DNA from: Coniferiporia sulphurascens
Lineage: Eukaryota > Basidiomycota > Agaricomycetes > Hymenochaetales > Hymenochaetaceae
Length of the DNA: 64,000 bases
Direction of reading: 5' to 3'
NCBI GenBank assembly: GCA_002794785.1
Contig: NBBA01000019.1
Location: 804,181-868,180, forward strand
The notes beneath the pieces are model-generated. The model was given only the letters and a program-made list of their open reading frames with translations. It had not been told where the DNA came from and did no database searches. Position 1 is the stretch's first letter. Every line of letters begins with the position of its first letter. A program made the position numbers and the translations under genes. This document shows, piece after piece, positions 12,605 through 24,225 of the stretch.

Positions 12605-12890
12605 GGTTTGGATGAGTTCAAAAGTGATTACAAATTACAGAGGCCTATCTCAACGGGACTGATAGCAGTGTCGGCACCACCAGCAGTTAATACAACGTAA
12701 TTCCTATCATTAGCCCCAGTAGCGAAGACTGATGGGGCTAAATAGAGGTCAGAAAATGGACTGATGAGGAAATGTAGCACTAATCACAAATTCCGTGATC
12801 TTGAATGCTCGACATGTTTGATTTGTTGGTGTGAGTTTGGTAGTAGTGGGTGCTGGAAGCTGGCATTCCACTGTGTTGTAAACGTGTGAC

Positions 12891-13027
12891 ATCAGGGGAA
12901 AAAAAGGGACTTAACTATGGGGCTATGGCTGCTATGGCTACTATACCATGCTATATAGTGCTACATAGCATGGTATAGCAGCCATAGTGCCATAGTTAAG
13001 TCCCTTTTTCCCTGTTTTTTTCCTGAT
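12891..13027. mobile_element. Foldback element, 137 bp near-perfect inverted repeat
   Basis: The left arm starts ATCAGGGGAAAAAAAGGG and runs ACTTAACTATGG; the right arm is its reverse complement, ending in ...AACAGGGAAAAA-type sequence and CCTGAT. The arms span nearly the whole element with small gaps, so the RNA or single strand would fold into one long hairpin. It encodes nothing. Size and structure fit a MITE or foldback transposon; no clear target duplication was identified. Confidence 0.75.
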
Positions 13028-13942
13028 GGTCTTATATACTCTAGATCTTGCACCCTATTGCCCTGTTGAAGCTCAGATGATCATCTCCATTGGGTGAGTC
13101 GATTCGGAACTAGCTTGCGCCATTCACTCGCAAATGACTTCTGCTAAGTTGAGCGCTTAATATTGGGTTATGGTTGTGCTGCGTGGCTCGTTTGATCCCG
13201 TGTTCTTCGCAGTCTAATTCAATGGTTTCAACATCTTCCGGAGTTATTTACATATTTGCGCCGGTACTGAACTCGAAGCCACAGAGGAAAGCGTCATTCG
13301 CATGTTTATAGGCAGACACATGTATAGATAAAATCACTTACCCAATCCTAGAACAACTCGGCGGCTCATGCAACATATCAGAGGAATTGGTTTCTTGGCA
13401 AGGGTACGGTGTGAAAGTCCAAACCTTTGAATAGCACCACATGCCCACATGCTGCTTCCACTACCTCTAAAATAACAGTGTCTGAAATATGGATGACTTG
13501 GAAGATTTCTGAAGCGCCCTCGGTTTGCTACCGACGTATTTTTCCGAGATTCCATTACGACATAAGGTTCAGCCCCGAGCCACCATATTTTTTTGGAATG
13601 TTTGAGAATACTATGTATTGAGTTACCACGCGTAACGGGCGGCTAAGAAGAGGCCTCAGCTTATTCCGAGTTAGCCTAAGACACCCGGTGCTCGCAAAAC
13701 GGACTGGAAGTTGCTTGCAGCTATGAGCTCTCCTGGCTGCTAAGCTCACGAGGGCATGGTAACAAGCTGGTATCGTCTTCCATATCTTCCGATAGTTTAC
13801 TTCAGAGGAGGAACTCCCCTTTTCAAGCGCTCGATGTAAGTTAAGTTTACACCCATACGAGATTGCGAAATTGTAGTACGATAAACGTCCTGGATCAGAT
13901 GACGGTCAATAGTGAGTACAGTGTTTAATGATACTCCTGCAG
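13028..13942. other. Intergenic, no supported gene
   Basis: About 900 bp between the foldback element and copy C. Open frames are short, none shows a recognisable motif and none could be spliced. Confidence 0.35.
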
Positions 13943-14146
13943 TTCGCTTTTAATATTGACCTTGGTAACGGCAAGAAGAAAGAGCTAGCATTTACATACG
14001 AAGAAAGCATGTATCTGAACACTGACGAAACAAGGGGAACCGTGAAGGTATATAAAGATCTATTTGCGTTCAAGACGGATATCGACGTAATTGTCAATGT
14101 ATCCCCCGTGACGGATGTCGAGAATTTTTTGGTCCGCGACAGGTGA
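13943..14146 (+). pseudogene. Fragment of the local protein family (copy C)
   Basis: After a possible acceptor (CTGCAG, 13937-13942) the frame reads FAFNIDLGNGKKKELAF, YLNTDETRGTVKVYKD and DIDVIVNV before a TGA at 14144-14146. The order of strands and the motif G-T-V-K-V-Y-K-D, then D-I-[DE]-V, match copy B (G-A-V-R-V-Y-K-E, D-I-E-V). No first exon was found upstream, so this is a broken gene or the last exon of one. Confidence 0.35.
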
Positions 14147-14253
14147 ACACGAGGAACCGCCCTTTACTTCAAACTAAACCCGGTCTAATACGCAGATGCT
14201 GATGCATATGACCCTACTACCCATACCTTCTAGTTTTTAAAAGCAAGTCTCAC

Positions 14254-14600
14254 AATGCTCTCGAATTTCGGAGCCCAGAAGAATGTGTATAATATAAGTT
14301 CTACGTTGATTAAGGAGTTGATAGGGCATGATATTTTGAGTCTGTCGCTGCGGAATTTGAGCCTCGCATTGTATGGGAGAAATGAACTGGCAGAGACCAC
14401 CATCATGTAAATGCGAATGCGGTCAACAAACCTATCATGCGACTCACCTCCCCAGGTTGATCTGTCGGTGTTTTTCTCTAGCGCCCCCACATTTAGGACA
14501 GCGGATGATGTCGAAGTTAGAGGTCGGCTGTCGGAGCCAGAAAGTTTATTTTCGCGCGCTCGAGTTCTCTCGCGCGATTGTCTACTGGTTAAACGGTATA
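14254..14600 (+). pseudogene. Coding-like sequence with an unresolved frame break
   Basis: From the ATG at 14254, about 50 codons look coding (LIKELIGHDILSLSLRNLSL). After a plausible intron (donor near 14406, acceptor CCCCAG at 14455), 14456-14596 reads VDLSVFFSSAPTFRTADDVE, also coding-like. The two parts are not in compatible phase across that intron, which suggests a frameshift or a missed exon. I do not recognise the family. Confidence 0.3.
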
Positions 14601-14987
14601 CTTGGTTACGAAAGTGCGTTTGCCAGAACCATGAATTTCTTAAAACCAACAGATGGACTTACCCATTTTCTCAATCCCAGTATCCCAAGGGAGTCAGTCC
14701 ATACTGTGAACTACGACAACGTTACATTTGCAGCTCTTGTCAACCAATTGATGGAATATGGCAAGCTCCGGTTCAACCCGGGCTTAATAATATTTTCTTT
14801 TCTTATTTTGGTAGTCACTTTTCACACTCCGATATGCGAGTTTATTCTCATTATATTCACGTGCATATACCCATAATCTCTGATCGCACTGCTAGGGCCT
14901 CAAGTTTCCACCGTATATCGTGCCATCAGCCTATCAAGTAAGTAGCCACACTCATGCCGTGCACAGCTCGTTTTCCCGAGGCTTTTG

Positions 14988-14992
14988 CACAC
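14988..14992. repeat. Target-site duplication (CACAC), left copy
   Basis: CACAC directly precedes the 5' LTR and is repeated directly after the 3' LTR at 21001-21005. A 5-bp duplication is usual for Ty1/copia integration and fixes both element ends. Confidence 0.9.
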
Positions 14993-15815
14993 TATTAAAT
15001 AAATATAACGAACGATATAAATATAGTACATGGTCATAAGACCAACCACCTTACTAAGTAAACGATAACGCAATGATAACACCATACGATATAGGAGCTA
15101 GTTAGTTATAGTAGTACTAGCTGTCAAGCTCAACGGTTACGCGGTGATTGACGTTGGGGCTTCCTGATCGTCGGGACTGATGGTACGGCAACGGGGCTTC
15201 CTAGATGTCATAAGTCGAGGGAGGATCGTCGATGGGGCTTCCTGATTGGCGATTGTGGACGCGGTATGCTTCTTAGAGCGAGTCGGGTTACGACGAAGCG
15301 ACTTATGGTCAGGAGGAGCACAGTAGACTGATGGTAGCAGATAATGGGCTTGTATGAACAAAGAGCACAAGCTTAGGGCTTGTGCTACTGAAGTTACATG
15401 CTTATATGCTACTCTATGTGTTTGCTACTGTAGGGTTGTGTACTAGGTTGTTTACATGACTATTGAAGGTCATGGAAACCCAAGGAATGTCTTGGTAATA
15501 CAAGTGAAGGTATCAGTAAGCAAAGCACGTCATGATGGTGTACTAAGGCGTCATCATGGTGTCTTATGGTGTAAGGCGAATAAGGATGAGTAAGGCAAAG
15601 AAATGGGGGAGTTGCGCTGACTGATGATGATGAAGATGAAGTGAGTCAGCGCATAAGAGCAAGTAAAGGAAAATTGTAACACTAGCCCACAGAACGTGTA
15701 TATAAGGGGAGCTGGTCTCGCCCTAGAAATACATTGGTTTACGCTGATAACCCACCTTGCCTGATCATCACACACTGCACCTCATCGTCTACCACAACAT
15801 GCGTAGATTTTAAGA
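14993..15815 (+). repeat. 5' LTR of the copia element, split by a nested solo LTR
   Basis: The 258-bp LTR occupies 14993-15121 and 15687-15815, with an insertion of 560 bp plus a 5-bp duplication between. Without the insertion it aligns end to end with the 3' LTR. The promoter-proximal part after the insertion keeps a TATA-like gtgtatataagg. Boundaries are set by the duplication on the left and by the primer-binding site on the right. Confidence 0.9.
15122..15681. mobile_element. Nested solo LTR (560 bp) of a different family
   Basis: The insertion begins TGTCAAGC and ends TTGTAACA (TG...CA), is flanked by the 5-bp duplication CTAGC (15117-15121 and 15682-15686), and has no coding capacity. 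The uninterrupted sequence is seen in the 3' LTR (gtagtactagcccac). This is the signature of a full retrotransposon that inserted into the copia LTR and then recombined between its own LTRs. It contains three GGGGCTTCCT(G/A)-type repeats near 15157-15254 and a 9-bp hairpin (AGCACAAGC/GCTTGTGCT) near 15364-15386. Confidence 0.85.
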
Positions 15816-15826
15816 GGTTATGAGCC
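15816..15826 (+). other. Primer-binding site, complementary to the initiator-tRNA(Met) anticodon region
   Basis: GGTTATGAGCC begins immediately after the 5' LTR. It is the complement of GGCTCATAACC, the anticodon stem-loop of eukaryotic initiator tRNA(Met). Use of an internally cleaved initiator tRNA, rather than its 3' end, is known for Drosophila copia and some relatives. Confidence 0.75.
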
Positions 15827-15884
15827 TTGACTCCACAACTAACGAAACGATTAAAAATTATACATATCCTCGAATAACGAAATC

Positions 15885-18800
15885 ATGTCTGACGGACAGA
15901 AACCAAACACTCGTGAGCAAACACATTTGCAAAAATTATCAGGATTACGAATAATAGCTAACGAACTAAAAATAATGTATACACAGTCATCTACTATCGA
16001 AGAACTCGAAGAAAAAATCCAAAAAGCTAAAGATAGCAAAAGGTTAGTTGACATAATACTTCAATGTAACCTACGACAAATACCTATTAATGGAACGGAA
16101 CAACAAATACAAGACCGAATAAACAGGTATGATAATTCTACCAAAGACGAAAAATCAAAAATAAGAACTGACTATAAACTGGAACTAATGAATCACGCTA
16201 AAGATCTAGGAATATCAGATCAAGGAAAATCATCAGAAATCAGATATCGAATAAGTACGTATTTGGGCATATCAGATCCAAATGAAAAAGCTCAATTTAA
16301 AATTGATAACCCTTATATTAAGCCAGAAGAAGAAAGCGATAAGAAAAAAGACGACGATAAAAAAGAAGATAATGAAGAAGAAAACTCCGAAGAATCCAAA
16401 AATAACCCATCACGTGAGCCATCAGAACCATCTGATCCTGACGATTCAGATGCTAACGATACCGAGGAAGATGAACCAAGTATGGCAACTAAACTCGCAG
16501 AACTCCAGAAATTCTTCGACGGAATTGAGAAACCCGACGGGCACAGAAACTACAAACTCTGGAATTACAGAGTCCGAAGTGCAATCGAGAGTGCAGGTTA
16601 CGGTAACCTGCTCATTAACTCCCCAGGAACTGGAGAGGCTGGTATATCAAGCGCTTTATATAATGGCATTATGCGCACTATGCCCGACAAAATATTGGCT
16701 TATTATCTTAATTTTAACAAAGATATTCCAGCGCTACTCAAAGCGCTTGACAGACGATATAACGTCCAGACAACAATTACAAAGGGCTTTAACGAGGCTG
16801 CCCTTTTTGATATCAGAGGTCATGTCAGCCATTTCGATGGAACGCTCGATAACCTCAGCAATAAATACGAGGAACTAATAGCCCAAGGGGTAAAAGTTTC
16901 AGAGTCGACATATATATCGGCTATTACGCGGGCAACGCCCAAACAATATCAATACGTACTCACACAGAGTGAGTTATATATTAAAACAATTAACGAAACG
17001 AACCCAGACAAAGATGAAATTGAACTAACCCCTCAATTCCTACTAACGGCACTAAGAAACGCCTTCGAGGGGTGGCGTAAAAATCACCAGAGGACAGGAG
17101 CGGCGGCTAACCACCTGCCCAAGGACGAGCGGAACCACCCCTATTTTAGGGGCTGCGGACGCGGTAACAGCCGTGGAGTACAGCCACGAGGTCGCAGCTA
17201 TAGGGGCCATGGCGGATATATGCGAGGACGAGGACGAGGGGGATATTCCCCTAACCAACAATCACACGTTATTAAGTGCTATAATTGTAACAAACTAGGG
17301 CACTTTAGTTGAGACTGCTGGGCGCCAAAAACGGAATGGACGAAGGCAGCTCAGAAGAAAAAAGAGGACACGAACAACGACAAAGGAAAAGGGAAGGAAA
17401 TGGGTGCGTCAGCGGCACCGACATCGACTGGGGCAAGTGCGGCCCAGGCTAAACATACCGCAGCAGCAGCAGCAGCAACAAACGTCGCATCGAGCTCTCG
17501 AATCGAACTAAGCGCCATAATAGGCCAAGGCGAAATTGGCGCCTTCATAACCGAAGTCAACGATAACAATTTCGACATGGGAGAATTCCCAATTTATTCG
17601 TACAACGACTTCCTTGACAAAATAGGAAATTACGATAGCGCCATGGAAGACGTGGATGATAATAATTTAGACATAAGCATTAACGCTATAACAACAGAAA
17701 AATTTGCTAACAATATTTACTCCTCAATGGATATAATTGATACTGGTGCAACGATACATATAACACCATATCTAAACCGATTACGAAATACATACAAAAC
17801 TGACGCAATCACAATAACAGCCGCAAACAAAACAACGTTTATGGCAAACATAGTAGGGGATCTTAAGCTTTACATCCCCAACGGACACTCGGTAAGTGTC
17901 ATAATATTATCAAACGTATATTACAATCCTAAAATGAATATGACATTAGTCTCTCAAGGACTTCTATGTCAAGACGGCTACAAATTTATTTATAAACAAA
18001 ACGAATGTACAATAAAGTATCCTAATGGATCTTTATGTGGAAAAATCATAAATAAAAATGGATTGTATAGTATATTTAACAACGATGTACAAGCGGCTAC
18101 AAAAAATGTAACATTATTTGAACTTCACAAAAAACTCGGGCATATAAGTTACGCCTACATAAAAAGATTACTAAAAGAAGATCAAATTACAAACAACAAA
18201 ATTTCAAATTACGACGAAACTCAATGCACAATTTGCCTTGAAGCAAATATAAAAAGAATGCAAATCCCAAAATTACGCATTTCAAAGTTAGCCGAAAAAT
18301 TTGGCGATCATATACATATGGACATATGGGGTCCAGCATCCACACATGCTATTGGAGGATATAAATACCTTCTAACACTTGTAGACGACGCTACAAGATG
18401 GATAAAAATGATTTTATTAAAAACAAAAGATGAGGGCTTAAATGCTTATACGACTTGGGCTACTATGCTCAATACACAATTTACTATAAAAATAAAAATA
18501 TTACAAAGCGATAACGACACAGTGTTTTTAAGTAAACAATTCACTGAATATTTAGAAAAACATGGAATGATACGAAAGCTGACTGTTCACGATACGCCAC
18601 AACAAAATGGAGTAGCAGAACGATCACATCAAACAATTCTAAATAATACACGAGTAAATCTGCTACAAGCAAAATTACCTCCAAGTTTATGGGGAGAAGC
18701 TGTAAAATACAGCACTTACATTTACAATAGAACGCCAAAGAGCGCTATTAATTTTAAAACACCATATTTTAAATGATATAACGAAAATTATAACATCGAC

Positions 18801-20735
18801 AATTTAAAAGAATTCGGCCAATATTGCATTATACGACAAGAAGACATAAATAAATTACAACCAAAAGGAAAATATGCACAATGGCTAGGATTTGACGAAG
18901 AAAGTAAAGGTCATAGAACCTATCATAACAGAAAAATCACAGTCGAACAAAATTTACAATTTTTAGATTCTCCACCATCTAAAATTGAAGGGGAGAATAT
19001 AACAGAAAAACATAACAAGCAAATAAAAGAATTAACAAATGAAAGACCAATAAGAACTATTAAACAAACGAAACGATCATTAGGTCTAAACTTTGACGAA
19101 CAAAATACAGTCGCTTATCTTACGGAATTTAATCAATTCAATACGGAACTAATAGGCGATCCGAATTCATATCAACAAGCAATCAATAGAATTGACGCAA
19201 ATCAGTGGATCACAGCAATGAAAGAGGAAATAAAAACATTAATCGAAAGATCTACATGGAAAATCATTGATCCACCAAAAGAAGCAAATATAATCGGAAC
19301 AAGATTTGTTTATAAAACAAAAAGATTAGCAAATGGAGAAATCGAACGTTACAAAGCAAGATTAGTAGTACAAGGATTTGCCCAGAAAGAAGGCATAGAC
19401 TACTATTCAAATGACACATTCGCTCCAGTAGCACGATTAGCTACAGTAAGAACTATATTAAGTTGGAGCGCAACAAACAATTACAAAATTCACCAAATTG
19501 ATATAAAATCAGCTTACCTATATGGTGAATTAGAAAAAGACGAAAACATATACATAAAACCACCACCAGGAAATCTAATCGAAATAAAACCTGGACAAGT
19601 TTTAAAATTAAATAAAGCCTTATACAGATTAAAACAAGCAGGCAGACGATGGTATAAAAAATTATCAGAAATATTAATCGGAATAGGACTAACACGAGCA
19701 GTCCAAGACAATGCAGTATTCCTAAGAAAAGAAAAAGGAAAAACAATTCTAATACTTTTCATACATGTTGACGACATAACGATATGTGGCTTAAATCTAA
19801 TGATAATAAAAGCCTTTAAAAATGAAATAGGAAAACATGTAAAATTCACTGACGGAAATGATATGCATTGGTTACTTGGTATTGAAATCGAAAGAAACCA
19901 AGATGAAAGAATTATAAAATTAAGACAAAAACATTATATTGATAATATAATAGAAAAATATAAATTAAAAGACGCTGCAACGGTACGAACACCAATGACA
20001 CCTGGTCAAGTGTTAAAATCACTCGAAAACCCAACTAATGAAGAATTAAACTTCATGAATCAAATACCATACATGAACATGGTTGGAGCATTACAATATG
20101 CAGCAGATTGTATGAGACCTGACATATCATTCGCAACAGGTCAATTTGCTAGGCATCTAAATAAACCTAGTATTGAACATTATAATGCAGTAAAACACTG
20201 TTTCAAATATTTAAAAGGAACGAACAATTATTGGCTAATACTCGGAGGAAAAGAACCAATTGAGTTAATCAGATACACCAATGCTGACGGAATGACACAA
20301 GAAGGCCATAAAGCAATATCAGGATATATATTCCAAATAGGAAACGCAACAACATCATGGTCAAGTAAAAAACAAGAATTAGTGTCACTATCAGTATGTG
20401 AAGCAGAATTACAAGCTTTAACTCATGGAGTAAAAGAAGCAATATGGCTAAGAAGACTGGTTGAAGAGGTACTGCAGACCTTGGATACACCTACGAAAAT
20501 ATTATGTGATAATCAAGCAGCCATAACGATAGTAAATTCAACAGAACAAAAGTATACGCAAAGAACGAAACATATTGACATAAGAAAAGATTTCTTACGA
20601 GATTATATTGAAAATGAAACCATATCAGTTTCATATATTCCAACTGGACAGCAAAAGGCTGATATTATGATGAAAGTGCTAATGATCGAACTAATCAAAT
20701 GTTTTACAAGTTTACTCCGCCTAGTAAAAGTTTGA
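15885..20735 (+). pseudogene. Gag-Pol polyprotein of the copia element, interrupted by two TGA codons
   Basis: One frame runs from ATG 15885 to TGA 20735. Gag (about 475 codons) has a Lys/Glu-rich linker and a CCHC zinc knuckle (CYNCNKLGHFS), where the first TGA (17310-17312) falls just before the last Cys. Beyond it come the protease (DTGATIH), the integrase zinc region (H and IC pairs) and core (MDIWGP, LQSDND, and the E of QNGVAERSH). A second TGA lies at 18774-18776. Reverse transcriptase follows (KARLVVQGF, FAPVARLATVR, IDIKSAYLYGEL, HVDD in place of the usual YVDD), then RNase H (ADG, SVCEAELQAL, DNQAAI). There is no separate pol start, so a single polyprotein was probably made. The breaks make it inactive. 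Confidence 0.9.
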
Positions 20736-20742
20736 AGGGGAG
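20734..20742 (+). other. Polypurine tract
   Basis: GAAGGGGAG abuts the 3' LTR and overlaps the Gag-Pol stop codon, as expected for the plus-strand primer of reverse transcription. Confidence 0.8.
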
Positions 20743-21000
20743 TATTAAATAAATATAACGAACGATATAAATATAGTACATGGTCATAAGACCAACCACC
20801 TTACTAAGTAAATGATAACGCAACGATAACGCCATACAATATAGGAGCTAGTTAGTTATAGTAGTACTAGCCCACGGAACGTGTATATAAGGGGAGCTGG
20901 TCTCGCCCTAGAAATACATTGGTTTACGCTGATAACCCACCTTGCCTGATCATCACACACTGCACCTCATCGTCTACCACAATGTGCGTAGATTTTAAGA
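20743..21000 (+). repeat. 3' LTR of the copia element
   Basis: 258 bp, uninterrupted. It differs from the reassembled 5' LTR at seven positions, all transitions. The target duplication CACAC follows at 21001-21005. Confidence 0.93.
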
Positions 21001-21119
21001 CACACACCTTCTGCAGTATATCGAAAAAATAAGGCCAACTCCATAAATAGTTCGTGGTTCGTCCGAGTCACGGTGGCCCGCCCTAGTCTTGATCGTGGCT
21101 TGTGGGATCGCTACTGGCA

Positions 21120-21532
21120 ACCTCCGGAAATTGGCACCAAATTACTGAAAAGAGAAGGCGATGCAGTGCATAATAGTACGCTTTCGGGTTTGCTGTCCTT
21201 GTTCCCTGCGGAAGTAATTGCCGAGTTCTCTTGGAAAGAACACTGTCACGGTTATCGAAGATTTGTACGAGCACACGGGGGAATTCCCGGTTAGAGCCCA
21301 ACTCTTATTGGCTCATGTTTGTCTTCGTGGCTTGAACAAGGTCAGGGAAATCTCCCCCCCAGCCTTAGCACTGCCTAAAAATCCGTTTTCTACGCGTCCG
21401 CCACCAAGATGTTCACCCCCATATCCGAAAGCCACCTGCGGCTGATCACCCTCGTATAAATACCCTAAGAAACCAGATATCCCCCCTATACACATCCTAC
21501 TACGTCGCAAATATCTCCCAGCTCTTAACACC
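21120..21532 (+). promoter_or_regulatory. Promoter of pseudokinase copy 1, conserved with copy 2
   Basis: Sequence from about 21120 to the ATG aligns with the reverse complement of about 36225-35810, upstream of the second copy. Shared blocks include the TATA box (CGTATAAATACCCTAA at about 21452-21467), CTTGTCTTCGTGGCTTGAAC and ATTCGAAAGCCA-like sequence. The block therefore duplicated with its promoter. Confidence 0.75.
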
Positions 21533-23105
21533 ATGTCGGGAAGCGGTGCCCTCGTCTCAAATTCCTCGGCTCACGGAGATGAAAATACGCCAGCAATCGC
21601 AGCCCTGAAGAGAAAGGTTGCCGCAGGTATGCCGTCCTCAACAGGCTCATCTGAATTTCCTCCGGATTTCTGTTCTTCTAATATATTTTAAACAATAGCC
21701 CTCTGCGCCGCTGGAATCAACCTCCACGAGTTTAATGTTAATGAATTCACCGAAGTTAAGGACAAGCCCACTTTCTTGCGTTCCTTCGGCGACTCGTATG
21801 CAGCTCGCGTTGACCTGGAGAACGATCTGGGAAATACAAAGAAGGTCTGTGTGACAAAGGTCCATATCGCAGCCGTACTGAAGCAAGATTCGATCATAAT
21901 AGGAGTCTTCCACCGTACTCGTCCGGCGCTACAACCCCGATGCCTTCCAGCCTTGCAACAGGTCGCAAGAGGTCATGTGTGAGGTTCGCAACCGGAGAAC
22001 CATTCATGCCTTCTGTCCTCATTTGCTCATTGATTCTGTGTACAGATCCTTCAAAGCGAGCTTGAGGTGCTCCATCGCCTCCGTGGACATTCGAATATAG
22101 AACAAGCCAGTGGTATCGTTTGGGAAGGGTTCTGCGAGAGCCCATTCCCGGCCCTCGTCTTCCCCATGCCGCTCGTCGAGCTTTCGGAATATGTTACACA
22201 GCACCCGGATATGGAAAACATCATGAAACTGCGGCTTGTAAGTGTAGTGTTGGACCATTTCTGAGAGTGTATTTGCTAATGGTTATGCACATCAAAAAGC
22301 TGCAGGATGTCGCTTCCGGACTGAATTATCGTAAGCTAACAACTTCAATCTAAAACATGTCCTTCTCAAATTGAGGCCATGTTGTCCTTAGTGCACTCCC
22401 GAGATGTCGTCCATAGAAACCTTAAAGCGGTAAGACCCAACGAGTTAATTGTCGCTCGTCAGTAGCATTTTGTTTATGTCCATCGAAACAGAAAAGCGTG
22501 TACGTTTTCACGGACGCCACCAGTGGACGCGTCAAGGCGTACATTAGCAACTTTACGCAAGCACGTTTAATCGGTGCACAGTACGATTCGCTCTTCCGCG
22601 TCGTCGATTACGAGAGAGGCTTCACGAGTGCCTTTGTACCCCCAGAATACTGGGGCCTAGCAGGAGTAGACCCACGGACCGGAGACGTGTATGGGCCGGA
22701 AAAGAGTGAAGACGGTGTGGAGTACGTGTCATACACACGTCCTCTTCCTGCGAGCGACATGTGGGCCTTCGGCCTACTTTTCTATGAAGTGAGGATATTT
22801 CCCTCGGAATAGTATCCATTGGATTGATGAACATCCAATTGCATTTCACCCACAAGGTGTATACAGGTCGGGTTAACCAGCCCTGGGGACCAGGTGGAGC
22901 GTCGCGTTTGCTCGGCGTATACAGGAGTATGATGAAAGGGGAGCGGCCACGTCGTCTGCGCTGCTTCTCCGATAGCCAGTGGAAGTTCGTGAGCCAGTGC
23001 TGGGCGCTCGCACCTTTTGAACGAGTGAGCTCAAACGAGGCGGTGGAGAAGATTAAGGAATTCATTCTTGCAGAGGGTGAGGCGACGAGCGATGAAGCGT
23101 CTTGA
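21533..23105 (+). CDS. Protein-kinase-fold protein, predicted pseudokinase (copy 1)
   Basis: Eight exons (21533-21626, 21699-21844, 21903-21983, 22046-22237, 22300-22330, 22392-22429, 22492-22788, 22857-23105) close in phase to 375 residues. Exon structure was checked against the paralogue at 34238-35809. The kinase C-lobe is clear: VVHRNLK (about 187-193) at the HRD loop, ISNFT (212-216) at DFG, PPEYW at APE, SDMWAFGLLFYEVYTG in helix F and a final CW...ER motif. The catalytic Asp of HRD is Asn, the metal-binding Asp of DFG is Asn, the DFG Gly is Thr, and the VAIK lysine position reads Arg (VLVRR). No glycine loop is seen. It should fold as a kinase but not phosphorylate, so a scaffold or allosteric role is inferred. 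The partner is unknown; a histidine phosphatase gene lies 1.1 kb downstream. Confidence 0.85.
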
Positions 23106-24225
23106 AGCACTCAGTCCTACACGCGATTCAGCGTCTCCCTGTCTCACGAATGTAGTACCCACTTCCCTAAATGTTTAAGTGCTGTGTGTCTGTTATGATC
23201 CGGAAAATATGTTACTGTAATATGGTGATGAGATAGAATTGTGATAAGGACTCTAGGAATCGGACTCATGGGGTACTTTTTGAAACCCACTGGATAATCC
23301 ACGACGCGTATCGAAATCTATCTGCGTCCACCGGCTTGCCGAAAATCTGTAGTGCGGACTATTATCTCTCATTCTGTGATTCCGTGTCTACATCCGTTCA
23401 CAGCGCGGCTACATCATTCAAGAAAATGACAAGGTATCCTTCAAGTAAAGATCCGACCCCCGTAAAGATAAATCCATGGCCATGGCTTTTGCCGTACGCC
23501 GGGGTTGGCAGATTGAGCCCCACGTGTAATCGTGTAACATTCCAGACCGAGGTGAGCAAGCACGAAATCGGTATCTATAATAAACAGACGCAGGTAGCAC
23601 GCATCACATACAAACTTGGCGCGGCGACGTTGACGAGGCCCATGCACATTTTCTCGCTGATTACGAGATGGACGATAACAGACGGGTAGTCGCGACTGGA
23701 AGATCGAGAGACACGAGCCTCGGAGGACGCGCTACTCGGTTAATCCCGAATAGACACGTGCTCATTCGGAGTTTTGCGAGTGGAATCTTGGAAACAACTT
23801 CGACTCAGAGTCTCAGAAAACTCCCCGTTCCGCAAGTCGTTGTGCGACTCTTGTCGTATTTTGGCTCATTCCACACAGCGGATAACATCGTTATTCGTGC
23901 GCGATTACAATCAACAGCGAGAAATCCTGCCGCTAGGACCCAATACTGATGAAGCACTGATACACTTGAAGAACCGCAACCGCGTGGTTTTTCCACGTTT
24001 TTTCAATTTCAACTTGAAAGCGGCCCGCGGCCCGGCTACGTCTAGGTTGGGAATTTATACGAAAAGACTCAGCCTGTCTACGGTCGCATTAAAGAAACGA
24101 GTACTACGGGCCACACAGATATTCCGGATTCCTCTTCGATCCACTTCAACTCGAAATTATCTCAGGCTAAGTCTCTTGGGTATTTCATTCATTTCGGTCG
24201 CCGAATTTGCTTGGCGAAGTAAAGA
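23106..24225. other. Intergenic between pseudokinase 1 and phosphatase 1
   Basis: 1.1 kb without a supportable gene. Open frames show no motif. A TATA-like TTTATACG near 24053-24060 may serve the phosphatase gene. Confidence 0.4.

Larger units (their letters stand above)
14993..21000 (+). mobile_element. Ty1/copia LTR retrotransposon, complete but with two in-frame stops
   Basis: The element is flanked by CACAC duplications, has 258-bp LTRs (the 5' copy interrupted by a nested solo LTR), a primer-binding site at 15816-15826, one Gag-Pol reading frame at 15885-20735 and a polypurine tract at 20734-20742. Domain order is Gag, zinc knuckle, protease, integrase, reverse transcriptase, RNase H, the defining order of Ty1/copia. 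Its coding strand is much richer in A than the host genes. The two LTRs differ at only seven positions, so insertion is fairly recent. Two TGA codons break the frame, so it cannot make a full polyprotein. It lies about 100 bp upstream of the conserved promoter of the first pseudokinase gene. Confidence 0.95.

Noticed and set aside
19218..20735. Reverse transcriptase frame starting at 19218 as a separate pol gene
   Set aside because: The same frame is open from 18777 and continues the integrase; the ATG is internal and the split is due to a TGA.
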